This document shows, piece after piece, positions 32,313-42,727 of a stretch of DNA of 64,000 bases. Location: positions 62,001-126,000 of the forward strand of contig NZ_BJZT01000015.1 of the NCBI RefSeq assembly GCF_007992175.1, in the 5' to 3' direction. The notes beneath the pieces are model-generated. The model worked only from the letters and a program-made list of their open reading frames with translations. It was not told the DNA's origin and ran no database searches. The DNA is from Methylobacterium haplocladii (GTDB taxonomy: Bacteria; Pseudomonadota; Alphaproteobacteria; Rhizobiales; Beijerinckiaceae). Both the position numbers and the translations under genes were made by a program. Positions within the stretch are counted from its first letter, which is position 1. Each line of letters begins with the position of its first letter.

Positions 32313-33581
32313 ATGAGCAGTGCGAACAAAAATCGCGCGGGCAGCCGCAGCCTGCTCGTCGCCGGTGCCGGCATCCCCGGCCTGAGCCTCGCGCTCGCCC
32401 TGAAGCAGGCGAACGGACCGGCACTCGAGGTCACGATCTGCGATCCCGGCCTGTCCGCCGGCGCCGCGCGCCATCGCGGCCGCGCCTTCGCCGTGGCGGC
32501 CGGCCCGCGCCGGATGTTCGAGCGACTCGGACTCTGGGAGCGGATCGCGCCGGCGGCGGAGCCCATCCGCGACATGGTCATCACCGACAGCCGCCTCGCC
32601 GACCCGGTGCGCCCGACATTCCTGACGTTCGCGCAGAGAAGCGCGGAGGACGAGAGCCGGGGCGAGCCGTTCGCCCACATGGTCGAGGCGGAGGCTTTCG
32701 TCGATGTGCTGCTGAGGGCGGGGGCGGAGACCGGGATCGGCTTCGAAGCGACGGGCATCACGACGGCTTTGCCGGAACGCGACCGCATCCGCGCGACGCT
32801 AGGGGACGGGCGCGACCTCGCCGCCTCCCTCCTTGTCGCGGCCGATGGCGGGCGCTCGCGCCTGCGCGAGGCCGCCGGCATCAGCTGGGTCGGCTGGTCC
32901 TACCCGCAATCGGGCATCGTCGCGACGATTGCGCATGAGCGCGATCACGAGGGCCGCGCCTACGAGCACTTCCTGCCGAGCGGCCCCTTCGCGATCCTGC
33001 CGCTGCCGGATCGCGACGGCCGGCACCGCTCCTCGATCGTCTGGACCGAGCGGCAGGCCGACGTGCCGGCGCTGCTGGGCGGCAGTGCCGACGAGACGCT
33101 GGCCGCGATCGAGCGGCGATTCGGACTGAGCCTCGGCCATATCGAACTGGAGGACGGCCCCAGCGCCCATCCGCTGAGCTTCGGCATCGCCCGCAGGTTC
33201 TGCGGCGACCGCCTCGCGCTGCTCGGCGACGCCGCCCACGTCATCCACCCGGTCGCTGGGCAGGGGCTCAATCTCGGCCTTTCGGACGCCGCTGCCCTGG
33301 CCGAGGCCATCACCGAGGCGCTGCGCCTCGGCACCGATCCCGGCGCGCCGGAGGTGCTGCGCGCCTATGAGCGCGCCCGCCGCTTCGACACCGTGGCGAT
33401 GGCGGCCGCCACCGACGGCCTGAACCGGCTGTTTTCGAACGACGCCCTGCCGGTGCGCCTCGCCCGCGATTTCGGCCTCGGCCTCGTCGACCGCCTGCCC
33501 GGTCTCAAGCGCTTCTTCATCGGCGAGGCCTCGGCGATCCGCGGGGCGCAGCCGCGGTTGCTGCGCGGCGACGCGCTCTGA
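32313..33581 (+). CDS. FAD-dependent hydroxylase of the UbiH/UbiF/COQ6 family
   Basis: 422 residues of the aromatic flavoprotein monooxygenase type. [15 protein letters not shown] is the Rossmann ADP-binding motif at residues 18-32. [15 protein letters not shown] is the DG motif, and [20 protein letters not shown] is the GD motif with the conserved H-P-x-x-GQG. Such enzymes hydroxylate the ubiquinone ring; which carbon is not clear by eye (UbiH, UbiF or UbiL). A good ribosome site (GGGGGAG) precedes the ATG. It converges on yggS with only 7 nt between the stops. Confidence 0.88.
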   Translation: MSSANKNRAGSRSLLVAGAGIPGLSLALALKQANGPALEVTICDPGLSAGAARHRGRAFAVAAGPRRMFERLGLWERIAPAAEPIRDMVITDSRLADPVRPTFLTFAQRSAEDESRGEPFAHMVEAEAFVDVLLRAGAETGIGFEATGITTALPERDRIRATLGDGRDLAASLLVAADGGRSRLREAAGISWVGWSYPQSGIVATIAHERDHEGRAYEHFLPSGPFAILPLPDRDGRHRSSIVWTERQADVPALLGGSADETLAAIERRFGLSLGHIELEDGPSAHPLSFGIARRFCGDRLALLGDAAHVIHPVAGQGLNLGLSDAAALAEAITEALRLGTDPGAPEVLRAYERARRFDTVAMAAATDGLNRLFSNDALPVRLARDFGLGLVDRLPGLKRFFIGEASAIRGAQPRLLRGDAL

Positions 33582-33588
33582 CGGCGTC

Positions 33589-34314
33589 TCAAGCCTTCTT
33601 CGCCCGGGCTCCGAAAATCGCGGTGCCGACGCGGATATGCGTCGCACCCATCTGGATCGCGGCCGGGTAATCCGCACTCATGCCCATCGACAGGATCGGC
33701 AGGCGATGCTTGTCGGCGATGCGCGCCAGCAGCGCGAAATGCGGCGAGGGCGGATCGTCGAAGGGCGGAATGCACATCAGGCCCTGCACGACGAGGCCGT
33801 GCGTGTCGCGACACTCGGCGAGCAGCGTATCGACGGCGTCGGGCGCGACTCCCGCCTTCTGCTCCTCGCCGCCGGTGTTGACCTGAATCAGCAGCCGCGG
33901 CTGCCGGCCCGTCCGCTCGCTCTCCTTACTGATCGCCGCGGCGAGCGAGAGCCGGTCGAGAGAGTGGATCACATCGAACAGCTCGACGGCTTCCCGCGCC
34001 TTGTTCGATTGCAGCGGGCCGACGAAGTGCAGCTCGACGTCCGGAAACCGCTCGCGCAGCGCCGGCCACTTCGCCTTCGCCTCCTGCACGTAGTTCTCGC
34101 CGAAGAGACGCTGGCCCGCCTCCAGCGCCGGAAGGATCACCTCGGCCGGCGCCGTCTTCGAGATCGCGACGAGGTGGATGTCTTGCGGATCCCGCTCGCT
34201 GTCCTCGGCGGCCCCCGCGATCAGCGCGCGCACCTCGGCAAGGCCCGCCGCGACGTCGGCCTCGCCAAGCGGCGGCTTGTCCTCGGGCACTGTGGGAGTC
34301 CAGGGGTCCGTCAT
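33589..34314 (-). CDS. PLP homeostasis protein YggS/PROSC family
   Basis: 241 residues. [10 protein letters not shown] carries the PLP lysine near residue 53; [36 protein letters not shown] and [16 protein letters not shown] followed by [13 protein letters not shown] are the diagnostic blocks of the family. It buffers free pyridoxal phosphate and has no known enzymatic activity. It diverges from leuS with a 192-nt gap. Confidence 0.95.
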   Translation of the reverse strand: MTDPWTPTVPEDKPPLGEADVAAGLAEVRALIAGAAEDSERDPQDIHLVAISKTAPAEVILPALEAGQRLFGENYVQEAKAKWPALRERFPDVELHFVGPLQSNKAREAVELFDVIHSLDRLSLAAAISKESERTGRQPRLLIQVNTGGEEQKAGVAPDAVDTLLAECRDTHGLVVQGLMCIPPFDDPPSPHFALLARIADKHRLPILSMGMSADYPAAIQMGATHIRVGTAIFGARAKKA

Positions 34315-34506
34315 CGGGTCTCGGTTATCTTCCGTAGGGGCTCGGAGCGCAGCCGCCCGCCTTACCTTCCCGGAACGCGGGCCGGCAGCCCTCGGCTCCG
34401 CGCGACTGCACGAAAGTCGGAGAGAGCCGATGCGTTGACGCCCCGCGCCGGGGATATGCTAGTGCCGCCCCTCGCTTTCCTTCGGACTTCGCGGCGTTCT
34501 CGGCCC

Positions 34507-37332
34507 ATGACCAGCACCCCCAGCCACGACCGCGCCATCGAGCGCTACAACGCCAAGGATGCCGAGCCGCGCTGGCAGCAGGCCTGGGACGCGGCGCGCC
34601 TGTTCGAGACGCGAAACGACGATCCACGCCCGAAATACTACGTGCTCGAGATGTTTCCCTACCCGTCGGGGCGCATCCATGTCGGGCACGTGCGCAACTA
34701 CGCGATGGGCGACGTGGTGGCGCGCTACAAGCGGGCACGCGGCTTCAACGTGCTGCACCCGATGGGCTGGGACGCCTTCGGCCTGCCGGCCGAGAACGCG
34801 GCCATGGAGCGGAAGGTCAATCCGCGCGAGTGGACCTACGCCAACATCGCGACGATGAAGAAGCAGCTGCAGTCGATGGGCCTGTCCCTCGACTGGAGCC
34901 GCGAGATCGCCACCTGCGACCCCGACTACTATCGCCACCAGCAGCGCCTGTTCCTCGATTTCCTCGACAAGGGCCTCGTCACCCGCCGCACGGCGAAGGT
35001 GAACTGGGACCCGGTCGACCACACCGTGCTCGCCAACGAACAGGTCATCGACGGGCGCGGCTGGCGCTCGGGCGCGCTGGTGGAACAGCGCGAGCTGACC
35101 CAGTGGTTCTTTCGGATTTCCGATTTCGCAGAGGATCTGTTGAGCGCGCTCGACGGGCTCGATCGCTGGCCGGAAAAAGTCCGGGTCATGCAGAAGAACT
35201 GGATCGGCCGCTCGGAGGGGCTGGAGGTCCGGTTTTCGCTGACGTCCGCCCCTGCGGGTGTGGACGACGCCGTGACCGTGTTCACGACCCGTCCCGACAC
35301 GCTGTTCGGCGCCCGCTTCCTCGCCATCGCTGCCGATCATCCCCTCGCCGCGACGCTCGCGGCGGACCGGCCCGACCTGCAGATCTTCATCGAGGAATGC
35401 CGGCGTCTCGGTACGGCGCAGGCCGCGATCGATACGGCCGAAAAACTCGGCTTCGATACCGGCCTCACCGTGCGCCACCCGCTCGACGCGTCTTGGACCC
35501 TGCCGGTCTACGTCGCGAATTTCGTGCTGATGGAATACGGCACCGGCGCGGTCTTCGGCTGCCCGGCGCACGACCAGCGCGATCTTGACTTCGCAATTAA
35601 ATATGACCTGGGTGTCACTGAAGTCTATCGCCCGGCACCAGCACAAGACCCAACGCCAGAAATATTCGAAAAGCTGAAGGAGTCTTTTGAGAAGAATCCC
35701 CATGTTAGTCTAAGCTACATTGATAAATATGGGTATTTGAACGAGGATTATATCGACTTCTTTCGTATTACGTCGCGCGCATTCGAGATTGGAGGCAATG
35801 AGAAATATACAACTGATAATTCTTTAACGAAAGAGATAGAAGAATTCGGACAACTTAAGGAGGATTTCATCCGGATTCTTCAGAAAGTGAAGGAGCATGA
35901 GCGGGACGGAGAATTTCTATACACAAATCCAATCCCCGGGTGCCCGCGCTACGTGACAAGCATCAAAGAAGCAATCGAAGCAGCCATTAGTGAATGCGAA
36001 AATCGAAAGGTAGGAAAACGAAAGATTCAGTTCCGGCTGCGCGACTGGGGCGTCTCTCGGCAGCGCTACTGGGGCTGCCCGATCCCGATCATCCATTGCG
36101 ATGCCTGCGGCCCGGTGCCGGTCCCCGTCGCCGACCTGCCCGTGAAGCTGCCCGACGACGTCTCGTTCGACGTGCCCGGCAACCCGCTGGAGCGCGACCA
36201 TGCCTGGCGCAACGTGCCCTGCCCGCGCTGCGGCGCTGCGGCCCGGCGCGAGACCGACACCATGGACACCTTCGTCGATTCGTCCTGGTACTACGCCCGC
36301 TTCACCGCGCCCTGGTTGCAGGACGCCCCGACCGACCGGGGCGCGGTCGATCACTGGCTCGCCGTCGACCAGTATATCGGCGGCGTCGAGCACGCGATCC
36401 TGCACCTGCTCTACTCGCGCTTCTTCATGCGGGCGATGCGCGAGACCGGCTGGTCCGGCGTCTCCGAGCCGTTCGCCGGGTTGTTCACGCAGGGCATGGT
36501 CGTCCACGAGACCTACAAGGATGCGGCGGGCGCCTGGGTGCCCCCGGCCGAGATCCGCCTCGACAACGAGGGAGGCACACGCCGGGCGTTTCACGTGGGC
36601 ACGGGGGCCGAGATCGCCATCGGCCCCATCGAGAAGATGTCGAAGTCGAAGAAGAACGTCGTCGACCCCGACGATATTATCGCGAGCTACGGCGCCGACA
36701 CCGCCCGCTGGTTCGTGCTCTCCGACTCGCCGCCCGAGCGCGACGTGATCTGGACCGAGGAGGGCGTGCAGGGCGCCGCCCGCTTCGTCCAGCGCATCTG
36801 GCGCCTCGTGAACCTCGCAGCGGTCACCGACGGCCAGACCCGAGCCGCCGACGCGCCGCTCCGCAAGGCGGCTCATAAGGCGCTGGCGTCCGTCGAAGAG
36901 GATGTCGAGCGCCTGCGCTTCAACCGCTGCGTCGCCCATGTCTACACCCTGGCCAACGCCCTCGACGAGGCGCTCCGCACGGGCGCCACCCGCACGATCG
37001 CGGGCGAAGCGGCCGGCATCCTGGTGCAGCTGATCGCACCGATGATGCCGCATCTCGCCGAAGAATGCTGGCAGGCGCTAGGCCGCGACGGGCTCGTCGC
37101 CGACGCCCCCTGGCCGCAGGTCGAGCGGGCGCTCTTGGTCGAAGACGAGATCACCCTGCCGGTGCAAATCAACGGCCGCAAGCGCGCCGACGTCACCGTG
37201 CCGAGCGGTGCCGACAAGGCCGTCGTCGAGGCTGCCGTGCTTGCCGACGAGGCCGTTCTGCGTGCTCTCGAAGGACGGTCTCCGAAGAAGGTGATCGTCG
37301 TGCCGGGGCGGATCGTGAACCTCGTGGTGTGA
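34507..37332 (+). CDS. leuS: Leucyl-tRNA synthetase with an atypical low-G+C internal segment
   Basis: 941 residues, about 70-80 longer than the usual bacterial enzyme. Catalytic motifs are intact: the HIGH equivalent HVGH near residue 57 and KMSKS near 710. The CP1 editing domain has TTRPDTLFG near 260 and [13 protein letters not shown] near 350. A zinc-like CPRCG lies in the second half, and the anticodon and C-terminal regions are normal. Immediately after AHDQRD the sequence changes: residues about 359-508 are encoded by roughly 43% G+C DNA and read unlike other LeuRS, then merge back at [16 protein letters not shown]. The reading frame is unbroken, so the enzyme is probably functional. 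The next gene is lptE, the common partner. Confidence 0.97.
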   Translation: MTSTPSHDRAIERYNAKDAEPRWQQAWDAARLFETRNDDPRPKYYVLEMFPYPSGRIHVGHVRNYAMGDVVARYKRARGFNVLHPMGWDAFGLPAENAAMERKVNPREWTYANIATMKKQLQSMGLSLDWSREIATCDPDYYRHQQRLFLDFLDKGLVTRRTAKVNWDPVDHTVLANEQVIDGRGWRSGALVEQRELTQWFFRISDFAEDLLSALDGLDRWPEKVRVMQKNWIGRSEGLEVRFSLTSAPAGVDDAVTVFTTRPDTLFGARFLAIAADHPLAATLAADRPDLQIFIEECRRLGTAQAAIDTAEKLGFDTGLTVRHPLDASWTLPVYVANFVLMEYGTGAVFGCPAHDQRDLDFAIKYDLGVTEVYRPAPAQDPTPEIFEKLKESFEKNPHVSLSYIDKYGYLNEDYIDFFRITSRAFEIGGNEKYTTDNSLTKEIEEFGQLKEDFIRILQKVKEHERDGEFLYTNPIPGCPRYVTSIKEAIEAAISECENRKVGKRKIQFRLRDWGVSRQRYWGCPIPIIHCDACGPVPVPVADLPVKLPDDVSFDVPGNPLERDHAWRNVPCPRCGAAARRETDTMDTFVDSSWYYARFTAPWLQDAPTDRGAVDHWLAVDQYIGGVEHAILHLLYSRFFMRAMRETGWSGVSEPFAGLFTQGMVVHETYKDAAGAWVPPAEIRLDNEGGTRRAFHVGTGAEIAIGPIEKMSKSKKNVVDPDDIIASYGADTARWFVLSDSPPERDVIWTEEGVQGAARFVQRIWRLVNLAAVTDGQTRAADAPLRKAAHKALASVEEDVERLRFNRCVAHVYTLANALDEALRTGATRTIAGEAAGILVQLIAPMMPHLAEECWQALGRDGLVADAPWPQVERALLVEDEITLPVQINGRKRADVTVPSGADKAVVEAAVLADEAVLRALEGRSPKKVIVVPGRIVNLVV
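35581..36030 (+). other. Low-G+C foreign-looking tract inside leuS
   Basis: By hand count 193 of 450 bases are G or C (about 43%), while both flanks are close to 70%. It uses codons rare in this genome (TTA, ATA, many AAA/GAA). It encodes about 142 residues between AIKYDLG and RLRDWG, where E. coli LeuRS has about 62. Only the last ~30 residues ([17 protein letters not shown]) resemble the normal segment. The borders coincide with conserved motifs, as expected from homologous recombination with a distant leuS. Confidence 0.85.
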
Positions 37333-37453
37333 AGCCGCCGCTTCACCCCACTCTCGCCGCAGACGAAGCGTAAACCCCGCCGTGGCAGGCTGATGACCGG
37401 ACGCGGCGCTTGCCGTACAAGCTTGAGCATACGAGTCGGGGCGACCACGGGCG

Positions 37454-38017
37454 ATGATGCGGTTCGGGACACGAGAGGCGGCCTTCCGCACGGCGCGGCT
37501 CGCTCTGGCAGCCGGCCTCGCGCTGAACGTCTCCGCCTGTTTCCGCCCGCTCTACGGACCGACCGCTTCCGGCGAGTCGATGCAGGTGGCCCTCGCCTCG
37601 GTGCAGATCGACGACGTCATCATGGCGCAGGACCAGGATCGCCTCGGGCACTACCTGCGCAGCGAGCTGATCTTCGGCCTCGACGGATCGGGCCAGAACG
37701 CGACGCCGAAGCGCTATCGGCTGAAGCTGCGCGGCAGCGAGTCGGTCACCACGCCGATCGTGTCCTCGACCACGGCGCGGGCGGAGGCCGGGACCATCAT
37801 CGGCACCGTCAGCTTCTCGCTGGAGAACCTCGACGGCACCAAGATCGTCACCGAGGGCGTCGCCACCTCGACCGCGACCTACGACCGCTCGACCCAGCGC
37901 TTCGCCTCGCTGCGGGCGGCCCGCGATGCCGAGATTCGCCTCGCCAAGGTGCTGGCCGATCAGATCAAGACCCGCATCGCCTCCGTGCTCGCGGTGATCA
38001 AGCCCTCGGGCTCCTGA
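37454..38017 (+). CDS. lptE: LPS-assembly lipoprotein LptE
   Basis: 187 residues starting with a lipoprotein signal ([14 protein letters not shown], lipobox cysteine at residue 29) followed by FRPLYGPT, the typical LptE opening in alphaproteobacteria (DUF-like LptE/RlpB family). LptE plugs the LptD barrel that inserts lipopolysaccharide in the outer membrane. It lies 121 nt after leuS, as in most relatives, but holA (DNA polymerase delta subunit), which often follows, is not next. Confidence 0.88.
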   Translation: MMRFGTREAAFRTARLALAAGLALNVSACFRPLYGPTASGESMQVALASVQIDDVIMAQDQDRLGHYLRSELIFGLDGSGQNATPKRYRLKLRGSESVTTPIVSSTTARAEAGTIIGTVSFSLENLDGTKIVTEGVATSTATYDRSTQRFASLRAARDAEIRLAKVLADQIKTRIASVLAVIKPSGS

Positions 38018-38027
38018 GCCACCGACC

Positions 38028-38510
38028 ATGGGCGATCCGAACCGGCCCGACGCGATCACGCTCTACGTCGACGCGGATGCCTGCCCGGTGAAGGACGAGA
38101 CGTTTCGCGTGGCGGCCCGCTACGGGCTGCACGTCTACGTCGTCGCCAACAGCTTCATGAACCTGCCGCGCGAGCCCTGGATCGAGCGCGTCGTCGTCAG
38201 CGACGGGTTCGACGCGGCCGACGACTGGATCGCCGAGCGGGCGAACGCCGCCTCCGTCGTCGTCACCAACGACGTGCCGCTGGCGAGCCGCTGCGTGAAG
38301 GCAGGCGCGGTCGCCATCGCCCCGAACGGCAAGGCCTTCACGGATTCCTCCGTCGGCATGGCGCTGGCGACCCGCAACCTGATGCAGGACCTGCGCGAGG
38401 CCGGCGCGATCACCGGCGGCCCGAAGCCGTTCTCGCCGAAGGATCGCTCGGCGTTTCTCGGAGCCCTCGACCGGGCCATCGTCCGGCTACGGCGAGAGCG
38501 GGGGCTGTAG
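38028..38510 (+). CDS. UPF0178 (YaiI/YqxD) family protein
   Basis: 160 residues with the family blocks [12 protein letters not shown] near residue 13, [18 protein letters not shown] near 80, and the C-terminal [21 protein letters not shown]. The fold is PIN-like (Asp-rich), but no activity is established. It starts 10 nt after lptE and is probably co-transcribed. Confidence 0.93.
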   Translation: MGDPNRPDAITLYVDADACPVKDETFRVAARYGLHVYVVANSFMNLPREPWIERVVVSDGFDAADDWIAERANAASVVVTNDVPLASRCVKAGAVAIAPNGKAFTDSSVGMALATRNLMQDLREAGAITGGPKPFSPKDRSAFLGALDRAIVRLRRERGL

Positions 38511-38633
38511 GGCCGCACCGCGGCGCGGATTGGCCGACGCCAGAGTACGAATCCGAGCGGGCCTCCGGCGAGGATCCCTCTCGGACCGTCTTCGGTTGAT
38601 GCGTCCGGGCCATCCTCCGCAAAATGCCAAGCG

Positions 38634-38721
38634 GTCATTGCGAGCGCAGCGAAGCAATCCAGGGCCAACGCCCTGCCGTCGGCGTGTTGGCCCTGGATTG
38701 CTTCGCTGCGCTCGCAATGAC
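38634..38721. repeat. Large perfect inverted repeat (36-bp arms)
   Basis: Arm 1 at 38634-38669 starts GTCATTGCGAGCGCAGCGAA. Arm 2 at 38686-38721 is its exact reverse complement, with a 16-nt loop (GCCCTGCCGTCGGCGT). It lies between convergent genes and could act as a terminator. The outer half is shared with a single copy at 46851-46876. Confidence 0.92.
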
Positions 38722-38756
38722 GAAGGATCGTTCGAGGTGACCAACCGGAACCGGCA

Positions 38757-40007
38757 TCACGCCGCGGCCGCAGCGACCTCGCAGACCGCCGCGATCAGCT
38801 CTTCGAGATCCCCCTCCGAAATCGTCAGCGCCGGGGTGAGATAGACGATGTCGCCAAAGGGCCGAACCCAGACGCCGCGCGCGATGAAGCGCTGCTTGAG
38901 CGCCGCCAGATCCGGTGCCTTTTCGAATTGCACGACGCCGATTGCGCCCAGCACCCGGACATCCGCGATCCCCTGCTTACTTCGCACAGGCGCCAAGCCT
39001 GCGGTGAGCGATCTGCCGATAGCGCCGGCCTGAACGAGCCGCGGCTCCACTTCGAAAAGGTCGAGGCTGGCGTTGGCGGCGGCGCAGGCCAGCGGGTTCG
39101 CCATGAAGGTCGGGCCGTGCATCAGGGCATGGGCCGGATCGTCGGACCAGAACTGCGAAAAAATCTCGGTGGTGGCGATGGTGGCGGCGAGGGCCAGGGT
39201 GCCGCCGGTGAGCGCCTTCGACAGGCAGAGGATGTCGGGCGTTACACCGGCCTGCTCACAGGCGAACAGCGAGCCCGTACGGCCGAAGCCCGTAAAGATC
39301 TCGTCGGCGATGAGGGGAAGGCCGTGGCGGCGGCTGAGTTTTTCGATCGTCGCAAGCACCTCGGGCGGATGCATCAGCATGCCGCCGGCGCCCTGGACCA
39401 GCGGCTCGACGATCACCGCTGCGAGCTCGTGCCGATGGGCGACGAGTGCCGCATCGAGATCGGCTTCGAGGGCGGCCGTGCGCGGCAGTTCACAGAACAC
39501 CTGGGACGGCAGGTAGGCGCCGAAGCGGCGATGCATGCCCTCGTCGGGGTCGCAGGCCGACATCGCGCCCATCGTGTCGCCATGGTAGCCGCCGCGGAAG
39601 GCGAGGACGCGGGTCCGGCCGGTGATGCCTCGGTTCAGCCAGAGCTGCACGGCCATCTTCAGGGCGACCTCGACGGCGACCGAACCGGAATCGGTGAAGA
39701 AGACGTGGTTCAGCGCGCCCGGCAGCAGGGCGGCGAGACGCGCGGCCAGTCGTTCCGCCGGCGCATGCGTCAGGCCGCCGAACATCACGTGCGGCATCCG
39801 CCCGAGCTGGTCGGCGACCGCATCGCGGATATGGGGATGGTTGTAGCCGTGGACTGCCGTCCACCACGAGGCGATGCCGTCGATCAGCTCACGGCCGTCA
39901 CCGAGCGTGATCCGGCTGCCGGAGGTCGCCACCGCTTCGAGCGGGGCGGCGGCGTGCTTCATCTGGGTATAGGGCCGCCAGAGGTGATCGCCGCGCCGGT
40001 CTGTCAT
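38757..40007 (-). CDS. bioA: Adenosylmethionine-8-amino-7-oxononanoate aminotransferase BioA
   Basis: 416 residues from the ATG at 40007 (a TTG at 40043 is an alternative). HLWRPYTQMKH is the family's N-terminal substrate motif, FFTDSGSVAVEVALKMA the phosphate region, GGYHGDTMGAMS the loop, ADEIFTGFGRTG the PLP-aspartate region and LCLSKALTGG the Schiff-base lysine. It transfers the amino group from S-adenosylmethionine in biotin synthesis. No other bio genes are next to it, so biotin synthesis is not clustered here. Confidence 0.95.
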   Translation of the reverse strand: MTDRRGDHLWRPYTQMKHAAAPLEAVATSGSRITLGDGRELIDGIASWWTAVHGYNHPHIRDAVADQLGRMPHVMFGGLTHAPAERLAARLAALLPGALNHVFFTDSGSVAVEVALKMAVQLWLNRGITGRTRVLAFRGGYHGDTMGAMSACDPDEGMHRRFGAYLPSQVFCELPRTAALEADLDAALVAHRHELAAVIVEPLVQGAGGMLMHPPEVLATIEKLSRRHGLPLIADEIFTGFGRTGSLFACEQAGVTPDILCLSKALTGGTLALAATIATTEIFSQFWSDDPAHALMHGPTFMANPLACAAANASLDLFEVEPRLVQAGAIGRSLTAGLAPVRSKQGIADVRVLGAIGVVQFEKAPDLAALKQRFIARGVWVRPFGDIVYLTPALTISEGDLEELIAAVCEVAAAAA

Positions 40008-40062
40008 GTCGACGGGATGCGGGCGCTCGGCGGCCGGGGTCAAGTCCGGCCGCGAGAGCGGT

Positions 40063-40467
40063 TCAGCGGCGCGGCTCCAGCGGCCGTCCGCTGCGGCGCT
40101 CGATCACCACGGTCGGACGGGTCCGGCGCTCGACGACCACGGTGCGCGGTGCGCGGCTCGGCGAGCCCGGGCTCATGACCCGGTCCGGCATCCGCTCGAA
40201 GGCGCGGTCGAGCATCCGCTCCGAGAAACGCTCTTTCGGCCGCTCCTGCCGTGCCTTGGCGGCGGCGACGACATGCGGGCGGACCTCGTCGAGCGCCAGA
40301 CCGATCAGACCGGCCGCGATCTCGACCTGCTGCTCGACATCGTCGGCGAGGTCCTGCGCAGCCGCGACCGCCTCGACCAGGGTCGGCGGCTCCTTGCGCA
40401 CCCGGATGGGCGGCAGGTCGGCGAAGTTCTTCGAGGTCTTCTTCACGGCACGACTCGCAGAGGTCAT
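40063..40467 (-). CDS. Small basic protein of unknown function
   Basis: 134 residues. The first part (TSKNFADLPPIRVRKEPPTL) leads into a predicted helix of mixed charge (VEAVAAAQDLADDVEQQVEI). The C-terminal third is rich in arginine with repeated elements (RTVVVERRTRPTVVIERRSGRP). There is no signal peptide or membrane helix. It lies 55 nt upstream of bioA on the same strand and may be co-transcribed. I do not recognise the family. Confidence 0.55.
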   Translation of the reverse strand: MTSASRAVKKTSKNFADLPPIRVRKEPPTLVEAVAAAQDLADDVEQQVEIAAGLIGLALDEVRPHVVAAAKARQERPKERFSERMLDRAFERMPDRVMSPGSPSRAPRTVVVERRTRPTVVIERRSGRPLEPRR

Positions 40468-40665
40468 CGCCCGAAACTAGGCGCTTCCATACGCTTTGTG
40501 CACCGCACCAAATGGAGAAAGAGCCATCCACAGGATGCATGCCGTCATACGGACGACACCGGCGGCAGGATGACCCTGCAGACGTTTCGGTTCCAGAACA
40601 TTCTTTAGGCAGACGCCGCGATCTCCGGCACCGAACTGCGTCACAATGACACAGTCCTATCGAGC

Positions 40666-41415
40666 CTACTGGTCCGCGAGGCGGGCCATCAGCTCCGGCG
40701 ACAGCGCGAAGTTCACGAAGACGTTCTGCACGTCGTCCTGGTCCTCGATGACCTCGACGAGGCGGAGCAGCTTCTCGCCGGTCTCGTCGTCGACATCGAT
40801 GGTGTTCTGGGCCTTCCAGATCAGTGCGGTGCGGCGCGGCTCGCCGAAGCGGGCCTCCAGCGCCTTCGAGACCTCGCCGTAGGCGGTCTGCTCGCAGACG
40901 ATCTCGTGGCCATCCTCCGACGAGCGGACGTCGTCGGCGCCGGCCTCGATCGCGGCTTCCAGCACGGCGTCGGCATCGCCGACCTCGGGCGCGAATTCGA
41001 CCAGCCCGACATGGTCGAACATGAAGGCCACCGCACCGGTCTCGGCGAGGCTGCCGCCGGACTTGGTGAAGGCCGAGCGCACGTCGCTCGCCGTGCGGTT
41101 GCGATTGTCGGTCTGCGCCTCGACGATCAGCGCGGCACCGCCGGGGCCGTAGCCCTCGTAGCGGATCTCCTCGTAGTTCTCGCCGTCGGCGCCGCTGGCC
41201 TTCTTGATGGCGCGTTCGATGTTGTCCTTCGGCACGTTCTCGGCACGCGCCGCGACGATGGCCGCGCGCAGGCGGGCGTTCATCGCAGGGTCGGGCATGC
41301 CGAGCTTGGCCGCGACCGTGATCTCGCGGGCGAGCTTTCCGAACAGCTTGGAGCGGACCGCGTCGACGCGACCCTTCCGGTGCATGATGTTCTTGAACTG
41401 GGAATGCCCGGCCAT
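40666..41415 (-). CDS. YebC/PmpR-family regulator
   Basis: 249 residues starting [19 protein letters not shown], the family's fixed opening (usually 'GHSKW.NI.HRK'). It continues with [42 protein letters not shown] and the C-terminal [19 protein letters not shown]. Members have been described as transcription regulators and, more recently, as ribosome-associated factors easing proline-rich stalls. The gene stands alone. SQF in place of the common SKW is a minor variation. Confidence 0.95.
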   Translation of the reverse strand: MAGHSQFKNIMHRKGRVDAVRSKLFGKLAREITVAAKLGMPDPAMNARLRAAIVAARAENVPKDNIERAIKKASGADGENYEEIRYEGYGPGGAALIVEAQTDNRNRTASDVRSAFTKSGGSLAETGAVAFMFDHVGLVEFAPEVGDADAVLEAAIEAGADDVRSSEDGHEIVCEQTAYGEVSKALEARFGEPRRTALIWKAQNTIDVDDETGEKLLRLVEVIEDQDDVQNVFVNFALSPELMARLADQ

Positions 41416-41551
41416 GGCGTGACCTTCTTCTTTTGCTTGATCGGCGGAGGGCTCCCGAGAGTGGGATCCTCGACGCCTGACGTTCTACGGAATGGGGCTG
41501 CGTTATAGGACCGGCTCGCGCGCGGTGGCAACGCGGTTGATGACGAGGGCC

Positions 41552-42727
41552 TCAGCCGCGCTTCAGCAGCCGCCTGGCCTCGGCCTTCGCCCGGCGCTCG
41601 AAGCGGGCGAGCGCCACGCGCCGATCGATCGACAACCGCCCCTCCCCGCCGGGCGGGACCGCGATGATCTCCGCCACCGTCTCGCGCTCGCGGTAGAGGC
41701 TCTCCAGGGCCGAGCCGGCGCGTGTGGCCGAATCCAGTCGCTCGGCGAAGGCGGCCTCGTGAAAGGCGCGGACGATCTCGGCTTCCAGCACGAGGCCGGG
41801 CGCGAGGGCGCGCTCGCGCTCGTCGTAGGCGGTCTTGAGGAGACAGGCCGTGCCGCCCGCGATCAATGCGAGGCTGACGGCGAGGGGGCGACCGTCGAGG
41901 CTCAGCGTGTCGGCCCGCACGGTCACCGGACCCGATGCCTCGGCGAACAGGGCGTGCGCCAGGGCGAGTGTCCTGGGGCGGCAAGCCATGGCCGTACCGG
42001 CGTCGCCCTTCCAGCCGGCCGATTCCAGCGCCAGGAAATCCTCGACGGCCGAGACGAGGGCATCGCCCTCGGTCGCGGTGACGCATTCGATCGCGCCCGC
42101 TTCGGCGAGCCGGCGCCGGCGGCGGCGCAGGTCCTTGAGCCGGCTTTTGTAGGGATGGTCCTCCAGAAAGGCGTCGTGGCTCGGGCGACGGTCGAGGACC
42201 GGGCGCTCGAAGCTGTCGACGATGCCGGTCGTCCAGCCGGCATCACGCAGCGCGGCGAGCAAGGCTCGGCCGACAGGACTCGAGATCGACAGAAGCGGCC
42301 AGCGCCAGGCTCGTCCGTTGGAAGCCTCGGCGAGGCCCGCGACCAGGATCGCCAGCGTCTCGGCGAAGACTTCGCCCGCCACCAACGGCGCGCTCGACGG
42401 CATGAACGGCGAGAGGACGGGCTGCGCCACCGCGGTCCCGAGGCCTGTGATGTCGAGGCCACTGCGGAACGGCAGGATCGCATCGAGCCGGTCGGCCGTG
42501 CGGACGATGACGAAGGCGCAGTCGTCGCGGAGCAGTCCGGCCCGTCGGTGCGCCTCGACGACGTGCCGGGTGAAATGCGGATGAGGTTCGACCGCGCGCG
42601 CGACGAGATCGTCCCAGGCCTGCGGCTCGGCCCTCAGCGCAGCGAGATCGACGATCGCGACCGAGTGACGGACCCGACGCTCGCCCGTCTGGGCTTCGAC
42701 CCGGCGAAGACCAGTCCGTGCGGTCAC
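41552..42727 (-). CDS. GNAT acetyltransferase of the CelD/BcsL type
   Basis: 391 residues from a GTG that overlaps the flippase stop codon (GTGA). The C-terminal half has the BioF2/CelD-like acetyltransferase pattern: YKSRLKDLRRRRRRLAEAG, FLALESAGWKGDAGTA, LSLDGRPLAVSLALIAGG and LKTAYDERERALAPGLVL. Such proteins act on exopolysaccharide or cellulose-like polymers. Coupling to a flippase supports a role in modifying a surface glycan. No glycosyltransferases are present in the window, so the polymer is unknown. Confidence 0.75.
   Translation of the reverse strand: MTARTGLRRVEAQTGERRVRHSVAIVDLAALRAEPQAWDDLVARAVEPHPHFTRHVVEAHRRAGLLRDDCAFVIVRTADRLDAILPFRSGLDITGLGTAVAQPVLSPFMPSSAPLVAGEVFAETLAILVAGLAEASNGRAWRWPLLSISSPVGRALLAALRDAGWTTGIVDSFERPVLDRRPSHDAFLEDHPYKSRLKDLRRRRRRLAEAGAIECVTATEGDALVSAVEDFLALESAGWKGDAGTAMACRPRTLALAHALFAEASGPVTVRADTLSLDGRPLAVSLALIAGGTACLLKTAYDERERALAPGLVLEAEIVRAFHEAAFAERLDSATRAGSALESLYRERETVAEIIAVPPGGEGRLSIDRRVALARFERRAKAEARRLLKRG

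Noticed and set aside
33637..34506. Upstream extension of leuS by 290 residues
   Set aside because: The extra sequence is antisense to yggS and non-conserved; LeuRS normally starts near [15 protein letters not shown].
35581..36030. Intein or intron inside leuS
   Set aside because: There is no cysteine/serine at an intein start, no His-Asn end, and the frame stays open and rejoins the LeuRS alignment gradually. Replacement by a divergent segment fits better.
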